Part shown: positions 13,001 through 22,000 of the stretch, piece after piece
Numbering within the stretch: the first letter of the stretch is position 1
Layout of the letters: each line of letters opens with the position of its first letter
NCBI RefSeq assembly: GCF_002234675.1
Contig: NC_019867.2
Span: 19,624,184 to 19,688,183 of the forward strand
Direction of reading: 5' to 3'
DNA length: 64,000 bases
Source of the DNA: Oryzias latipes
Lineage: Eukaryota > Chordata > Actinopteri > Beloniformes > Adrianichthyidae
Notes under the pieces: generated by a model
What the model was told of the DNA's origin: nothing
The model's database searches: none
The model's input: only the letters and a program-made list of their open reading frames with translations
Made by a program: the position numbers and the translations under genes

Positions 13001-16000
13001 TCTGCAGTGTAGCCACCATCGGTGTGTGAATGTGTGTGTGCATGGCTGTATGGGACTGTGACTAAAAAGTTTCACTAAATATGAGTTTGGATATAAAAAA
13101 TACTGTTATTTACCTTTCGGCATATCCCTACAGAGGTCGCCACAGCGAATCAGCTTTGACTGGTGGTTTTGGCAGAGAGTTTTATGCCGGATGTCCTACC
13201 TGAGGAAAGAAACTGTGTATTTTATCCAGGCTGGGATAAAATACACAGACTTGGGTCCCTTGTATAGTAAGGTAGTAGTGTGAAGAGTCTTGCCCATGGA
13301 CCCACACTGGATGAAGCTCATTAACACCCTCTGGGAAGCAAACCCTGGTTTCCTGCACATCAGTCCAACACCCAGCCAACTGAGCTATAATAATAAGTGT
13401 CATTTCAATTTCTAGGCAGGTAAAACAGCAAAACTGCAAAAAATGTAACAGTACCAGACTTGTAAAATGTGGGCTACTGTAGAGGTTAGTCTCAAAAACA
13501 ATTAGATACTGATTTTTTACATGTCTTTTAGAGTTTTTATTCTATTTATTTAATACAGTTAATATTTTTATTCAACCTATATATCTATTTAATATAGTTA
13601 ATATATTTATTTAATTGTACACATTTATTTAATATAGTGAAAAATAGTGAACTCAAAAATGATGTATTTTGTCCTTTTGCCAGCTAAACTTTAAAAGTGT
13701 GATGTATGAGTTTAAACAGCTTTAACAGTGTGTGGGGCAAAGTTGTTGTTTCTAATACTTTCTCAATGTCATCACATGTAATGCAGCCTTGTGTGCGAAC
13801 CCAATTGGATTTCATGGCAGAACAGTGTTCCCAAACAGATATGCTGCCCCTTTACCTGCTGCCAAACACTGCCTCTTTCTACACCTGGATCCCTGCTCTT
13901 GGTTTTGTTAAAGGTAGGCACCAAAAATTCCTTCCTTCATTGTCAGAAACCAAAACCACTTTCTCTAACATGTTGTTCTTCTTTTGATCACAATTAGGAG
14001 ATGAGCAGTGCAGATACATGTGCCAGTCCAATGGTGAAAACTTCATAGTGAGTCGCGGCGTTCAGTTCATTGATGGGACTCGCTGTGAGTTTGACAACCC
14101 ATCTTCTTATGGCACCACGGCTGCTTGTGTACAAGGAAAATGCATGGTAAAGAAGGCAAACTAGTATTTCTAACACCCTGTGATTTTGCAAGTCTCCCAC
14201 TCAGAAATCATGTAGAGACAATCTGGCATTCTGGAAATCACATTTCATCTTTTTTTTAAATAATTTATTTGTTTGCTACTGCTGCAAATAAGTATTTGAA
14301 TACCTGTTTATCAGCTAGATCTGACCCTCAAAGACCTGTTACCCCAAATTTACACTGCGGTGTCTCCGTTGTGTTAATTTACATCGACTTCGTTGCGTCT
14401 TTGGTCTGCCCCCACTCCCCCCTGGATCAGGGAGGAGTGGTTTGTCCGGTCATCCCTGTGTCAAGTAGTTCATCCTGCTCTCCTCGCTCATCCAACACTT
14501 AAATGATCAAATCTCATGCCCTCTGCTTCCTAACTGTGTCCTTGTAAAATACGTGTTTAGTGCTGTAGATGAAGTCAAGTTTCTAAACCTCCTCAATTAG
14601 ACTTTCCTCATCCATGGTGGTGTTATCTGCGCTCTTTTTTTCTATACTCTATTGTACAGAACATATAGAACAAGTATGCAGGACAAGTGCAACAATAACA
14701 ATCACGTGAGCAGGGCACCAAAAATATTAAAGTTATATTTTTAAAGTACAGCAAAGTTTTTATTTTGAAACCCAGATCTGTTTTCAGTTCCCCGGCTTTT
14801 TATTGTGACATCGTTGCATAAATTACCGGTAACTGGAAATAAAACTCCTGCGTAAGGCTTACATTGCGTTGTGGCGGGCTGGACGTGGACCACGGACATG
14901 ACGGAGGCGAAATAAACATTGTGATTGATTAATAAACTTTTTATGATTTATTTGTGTCAGCGCACTGCAATAAAGATGCACTGCGGCCTTTCGTCTGGCT
15001 TTAAATAGTCCACCTCCATTCCCCTTTTATTATCCTAAATTAGAAATACTTGAGGTTGTTATCTGCATAAAGACACCCGTCCACCTCATAAAATCAGTAA
15101 GACTCCAACTACTAAAATGGGCAAGGCTAAAGAGCTGTCCATAGACACCTGAGACAAAATTGTAGACCTCCTCAAGGCTGGGAACGGCTATGGGGAGGTT
15201 GCCAAGCAGCTTGGTGAAAAAAGATCCCCAATTGGAGCATTGTTAGAAAATGGAAGAAGCTAAACATGAATGTCAATCTCCCTCAGACTAGGGCTCCATG
15301 CAAGATCTCACCTCGTGCGGTCTCAGTGATTCTAAGAAGGGCAAGGACTCAGCCCAGAACTACATGGGGGGTCAATGACCCCCCATGTGGTCAATGACCT
15401 GAATAGAACCTGAACCATTGTTTCCAAGGTTACTGTTGGTAATAAACTAAGATGTCATGGTTTGAAATCATGCACGGCGCGGCAGATTCCTAAACCAGAA
15501 CATCCAGGCCTGTCGTACGTTTGCCAGTGAACATTTGGATGATCCAGAGGAGTCATGGGAGAAAGTCATGTGGTCAGATGAGACCAAAATAGAACTTTTT
15601 GGTTCTAATTCTATTTGCTGTGTTTGGAGGAAGAAGGATGATGAGTACCATCCCAAGAACACCATCCCTACCATGAAACAGGGGGTGGTAGCATCATGCT
15701 ATGGGGGTGTTTCTCTGCACATGGGAAAGAACGACTACACTGTATTAAGGAGAGGATGACCAGGGCGATGTGTTGCAAGATTTTGGAGAAGAACTTCTGT
15801 CCTTCAGTTAGAGCATTGAAGATGGGTCATTGCTGGGTCTTTTTAACATGACAATGACCCGAAGCACAGCGCCAGGATAACCAAGGAGTGGCTTCATAAG
15901 AACCATATCAAGGTACTGGAGTGGCAAAGCCAGTCTTCAGACCTCAACCCAATAGAAAATCTTTGGAGAGAGCTCAAACTTTGTGTTTCTCAGCAAAAGC

Positions 16001-19000
16001 CATAAAACCTGACTGACCTAGAGAAGATCTGTGTGGATAAATGGGACAAAATCCCTCCTGCAGTGTGCGCAAGCCTTTATTTTATAAAAATCATGCAATT
16101 TCTTTTGGTTTTGTCTCTCAAGGTAGACAATGTCAGACCCCTCCATGATTTCTAAGTGGGAGAACTTGCAAAATCACAGGGTCTTCAAATATGTATTTGT
16201 TTCATTGTACATTACAAATGTTTGGAGTCCCATTTGGCTCCTGACTTAGTCGCCTGATTTCTGCACAGCTGTTTGGGTGTGATGGTGTGCTGCATTCTGG
16301 GAAGGTGCACGATGTGTGCGGAGTGTGTGGTGGAGACGGATCAACCTGCAGTTTGATATCTGGTTTCTACACTGGTGGTCAGGCTAAAGGTAAGTTGATG
16401 AACTCCTTCTTACAACAGATAGACTAACATAATTGCTTCAAATGGTTAAAAATGTTGATGTTTCAGAGTACAGCACCTTTCTGACTCTGCCAGTGAATGC
16501 CACACAGGTTCATATTGTCAACAGGGCACCTCTTTTCACCCATACGGGTGAGTAATCATGCTGCAACCACATTTTTGAGTCATGAAGAACGTCTTTAACC
16601 ACTCACGTGTTTTGTACCCACAGCTGTAATGATTGGAGATCAGTACATTGTGTCTGGAAAAGGCAGCATGGCCCTGAACATAACACATCCCTCCCTTTTG
16701 GAAAACCATCTAAAGTACCTTCTCCACCTGACACCTGACCTTCTACCTGAGATGGAGGAGGTGCTGGTGCCTGGACCGCTGCAACGAGAAATAAAAGTAC
16801 AGGTCAGGAGTTTAAAAAAAAGTCATAAAAAACTGAGGACTCATGATCCAAAACATCAACTTTCTCTCAAAAAAAGAACCTAAGTGTGAACCTTAAATTA
16901 TGCATTATCTTTTTCGTTATTTCAGATCTATCGCAAATATGGAAAAGAATATGGTGAAAGAACGAATCCAAATGTTAGCTATCAGTTTTATGAGCCAAAT
17001 AAAAATAGTAAGCCTCTAACAAGCTTCAAACCAAGTGGACAATGGGTCCGTTTCACAACACCCTGCTCGGTGACCTGTGGAGCAGGTAAGTAATGTTGGA
17101 TACAGTATTTTATTTCCATCTATAATGGATAGTTTCAATGTGCTACAATAGATTTTAGGAAGTAAAAGTTTTCAAATGAGACAATAAATATGGTAATACA
17201 AAATTTAGGAATGGGTTTTAGCCTACAGAGGGCAACAAAGTATTTATCAGTCACTGGTTCTGTTGTCTGCCATAAAAGGATGAGAGGTCTGTAATGTTCA
17301 TCATAGATGCACTTCAACTGTAATGTAAACAAAGAACACAGGAAACCACATTGTATGATTTCTGGAAGCTCTATGTCAAACCTCACCTGGTGGAGTGTAC
17401 AACTGATCTAGAGAATCTTGAGGAAAAAGCCCAGAACTACACGGGGGAACTGGTCAGTGACCTGAAGAGAGCAGGTACCACAGTAACAAAGGTTACTATA
17501 GTCTGTTCCATGATGGATTTAAATCCTTCAGAGCTCCAAAGGTCCTCCCGCTTAAGCCAGGACGTGTCTAGGTCTGTCTAGAGGTTACCAGAGACCATCT
17601 GGATGATTCAGAGGAGGATTGGGAAAAGGTCATGTGGTCAGATGAGATCAAAATGGAACACTTTGGTAGAAATGCCGCTCGCCGTATTTGGATGGCGAAG
17701 AATGTTGAGCGGCCCACCATGACGGCAGCGAAGCATTATGCTTTGGAGCTGCTTTCCTGCAAAAGGGACATGTCAAAGGATGAATGGGGCCATGCATGGA
17801 GAAATTTTTGGCAAAAACTTCCTTCCATCAGTGAGACCATTGAGGGTGAAACGTGGCTGGAACTTCTATAGCATGACAAATATCCCAAATATAACAGGAA
17901 CGGGGTGGTTACCTAAAAGGTTCAAGGTTCTGGAGTGGCCTTGCCAGTCTCTGGACCTCAATCCAATAGATACAGTAATCTGTGGATGGAGGAGAAAGTG
18001 CATGTTGCCTTGCAACAGCCTCAAAACATCACAACCCTTGAGAAGATCTGCATGGGTAAATGGATCAAAATAGCAGCTCTAGTGCAAACCTGATGAAAAC
18101 CTACAGGAAACCTTTGACCTCTGTCTTTGCCAATGAAATATATCCATGATGAATCAATATCTAACCAATTTTTTCTATCTATTACAAAGGCTACAAAGCA
18201 AAAGTCTAGCTTTATTCTTTATTTCATCTATCTTTCCACCAATTGTTATAACAACCTTTGAATTTTTTGTAAATTTTTTTCTAAGACTACAACTCTACTG
18301 TATATTTTCCCTCTTTTTTTAATCATCTTTACAGGTGTACAGAAGCACATACACATCTGTGTAGATGAAAATACCAACAGCCGCTTAAAAGAAGACGACT
18401 GTTCCGCCCCTCTTCCAGCTGCTCCCCTCCCCACAACTTGTCAGCTCTCATTCTGTCCCCCAAGGTGAATTACAACCTCAGATCTGCTGTTTGCTAGTCC
18501 AAATAGGAGTAAAATGTTTACTTTTCTGCAGATGGATGGCAGGAAAGTTTGGGACTTGTAGCGCCTCCTGTGGCGGAGGAGTGCGAGTGCGTCCCGTGCG
18601 ATGTGTTCAGAAACAAGGATCAGATGTGGTAAAAGTTTCAGACTCTGAGTGCTCCGCTGATAACGCCCCTTCCACCACTGAAAAGTGCAGCCTACAAAAC
18701 TGTCCTGCCAGGTAAAGTTCATGTACCACCTAACCAACAGTAGGAGGTCAGATCCAAGTGTTTCAATAACACATACACTCCAATTATCCCAAAATATAAA
18801 AGATTCGTCTACAGAAACATAAAAAACAAGTAAATCAGTTTAAAAATAAATAGTTGGAAAATAGATTCTGGATGAACAAGTAGTTTAAATGGAGAGGTTT
18901 AAAGTGGTTTAACCCTTAGTAATCCAGGGTTTTTGCATTTTCTTTTTACAACTTTCAATAATTTATCTTTAAACAGTTTTTTGTGACCATGCCTTACAAC

Positions 19001-22000
19001 CATATTTTTGGTAAAACCATTTTTTTAATTGACATGTTTTCATTATGTTATGTAATAATTCAAAAATAAACCCTAGACTGTCAAATAACAACATTTTGAG
19101 TGTTTTTACTACACATATCACAATTGAGATTAAGCCTCTGGATGTCTTGGATGTCTTAACAGATTGTCCTCTGGATGTCTTAACAGAGGACATGAAGTTG
19201 GCTAATGTTAGGGTAGAAGATGTCCATGATAGAGTGAGGTGGAAAAGGATGATTCGCTGTGGCGACCCCTGATGGGAAAAGCCGAAAGAGAAAGAAGAAG
19301 ATCACAATTGAGATTAAGCAGTTTTTACAAAGATCAACATTCAAAAAATTTGATGCAAACGAATAAATCCCTCAAAAAAGCAAAGACACGGTTCAAACGT
19401 TCTGAAAAATGAATTTTAAGAAACAGGTGAAACTCTCCAAAACCATTTGAAAACCTTTATTTTAAGGAGTATCACATATGTGTCAGAACTCTTGTTATGT
19501 TTGTCTTAAACCCCAAATTCCAAAGCTCATAACTTGAACGTTCACATTAAATTTTGAATCGAACTGTGGCTGGTCTGTATCATTCGTACATCATTTTAAA
19601 TGACTTATACGAATACGATTGTCAAATGCAGCATTGAGTGTAGAGACTACCAAAGGGTTCAGCAGGAGAAGGAGCCCCATTTTTAGTGGGAAACGCTACA
19701 GGGCGGGGCAAGTAAGAAGCTTTGACACCCCCCCCCCCCCCACACACACACACACACAATTTTTGAGTCAATATTAGTACAATTATTGACAAAGATTTAC
19801 AAATCATCAATACAAGCTTTGCAAATCTTGAGCTCCTTAAACTATTTGCTTCAGTAATAAAATGGTTTGAAATATGTATTGTTGATCCTGTCATTTGTAA
19901 TGGCCTTGCACTCTGCTGTCCTTATTTGCCACCCTACCAAGGTCTTCTGCCCCCTCCCACCCCCTCTATAAAATATTCCAGCTCCACCATTGCGGAGCAG
20001 TTACTCCTCCCATTGGTTTGATAATGCTTTGTTCTCTTTTCATTCTTTCAAAATTAATTTCTTAGTTCTAAAATGAATGCTGATGTGGAAAAAAACACCT
20101 GACTGGATTAGAAGATGTTCAAATGAGCTTTAGTTCTCAAACGTACAAAGACTGTTTATTGCCGTGGTCTTAAAAATGTAATAGTGCTCTGCTGAGTTCA
20201 GATGTTGTTTTGTTAACAATCGAAAATACGAGATGATGTTTTTCATATATTTATTTTTTCTTTACTTGTCTAACCTGGTGAAAGGTCAGTGTCTCCTTTT
20301 GTTGTTACTTTTCACTTCTTCTATTATGCAAAATTGAAAGATTTATCATTTATTTTTAACAAAAATGTATTTTTAGAGAATTATAGGAGAAAAATGAACA
20401 AGGAGAGTCTTGAAAGAGACCTTGTTAAGATTAATAAGCCTGCCGTTACGTTTAATCAGCTCCGAGCAACCACTAGTACTGTTTCAATTTTTTTCATTAA
20501 TTTTTTTATTTCACTATCTTAGAACCCCCTTTACTTTCTTTGCAGATGGCGTGTGTCAGAGGCAGCAAACTGTTCTGCGGTGTGCGGGCCAGGCCAAGCA
20601 AAACGTGTTGTGTCATGCGTCCGGGCAGAGGACGGTGTAGATGTTGAATTACATGAAAGTCTCTGTGCTAAACAGGTCAAACCGTCTGATTCTGTGGCAT
20701 GTGTGGTTGACGTTTGTCCTATCGGCTGGGACTCAAAGGGGGAGGTGAGGTAGAAAGTGGTAAAAATATCTCCTAAATGCTTCTACTGTCAAAAAGCCTT
20801 TGGAAATGGTGTCTCTCTTGTGACCAGGAAGGGCACTTTTTGAAGTCTGCTTTGATGCCACGCTCCAGACAGGCTCCTGTGTATGTGTGGAGCCCTGTTA
20901 TCAGCCAGTGTTCTCAGACCTGTGGCAATGGTGAGTTTTAAGTTATTTTAAAAACTGGTTTTCCCCTAAAAACAATAGATGTTTTTTCTTGTGTACAGTA
21001 TTTTAAAGCTTAACACTCTTGCAATGCAGGAACCCGGCAGATATTTTCTTCTTGTGTGGATCACCAGACCAAACTGGGGGTCCTTGACTCTAACTGTGAA
21101 GCTTCTACCAAACCTGAGCCCCAGGCTGAGATATGTGGCACACAGCCTTGTCCTCCAAAGTGAGACATCGTGACATCATGTATTTAAGCTACATATATAC
21201 TGTAGTGCCGTAACACATTTGCACATTTCAGCTGTTTCTTCATGTTAAACAACTAGGTGGCGCTATAAGCAAGGAGTTTGCAGTGTTACATGTGGAGGAG
21301 GAGTAGCCAATAGGGTGCTGTACTGTGCTGGAGCGAGAGAGGAAGAGGGGGAGGTGGTGGAAGATTCCAACTGCAGCGACTTGCCCAAACCCCCATCAGT
21401 GGTTGCATGTAACACTCACAGCTGCCCTGCTAAGTAAATGACCCACAAACCACCACACCAGTGTTTTCTTAAAGGCAGAACCACCTAATCGTTAGTTTTG
21501 CTCATCCAGGTGGAAGGTGCTCAGTACGTCCCCTTGCTCTGCGTCCTGTGACCTGGGTGTAGCTCAGAGAAATGTGTCTTGCGTTCAGTATATTCATGGC
21601 AAGGAGAACGTGGTGCTGGAGGAAAGGTGCAAGGCAGCTATCAAACCTGCAGCAATGGTGCCCTGTCTGGTGCAAGTCTGCACCATCAGGTGGGAGGTGA
21701 AGCCTTGGAGCCAGGTGATGTTCACAGGACGGGATTATAATAGTTCCTCTAAAATGGGAATTCACAGAATTAAAAAAAAATTGTTATAAAGACTATCACA
21801 GGACAATTTAAAAAAAAGCAGTTGTAGTTAAATCATCATAATCTTCTGCAAAAATGCGCTTCTTTGTTAAAAATCCAATTTCTGTAAAATCTCCACCTAA
21901 AAACATTTTATCGTCACCATTCAGTGTTCAGTTCCTTGTGGATATGGCATCCAGTCCAGAGCAGTGTCCTGCATGGGTCCGTCAAAGCCAGCCCCCCTCA

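Larger units (their letters stand above)
10972..13786 (+). other. adamts13 intron 11 (GC-AG), 2.8 kb
   Basis: Donor GCAAGT, acceptor ATGCAG. It contains a SINE-like fragment (11744-11870), a tRNA-derived SINE (12885-13090) and an unclassified repeat (13105-13400). Other parts are AT-rich with no gene signal. Confidence 0.8.
14150..16207 (+). mobile_element. Tc1/mariner transposon in adamts13 intron 13
   Basis: Left inverted repeat near 14150-14220 (ACCCTGTGATTTTGCAAG, then CCCACTCAGAAATCATG) matches the complement of the right end at 16125-16207. The right end is followed by TA (16208-16209). The left end reaches the exon 13 splice donor, where TA occupies 14148-14149. Positions about 14340-15050 look like a secondary insertion, since transposon-like sequence resumes only after it. 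Confidence 0.8.
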
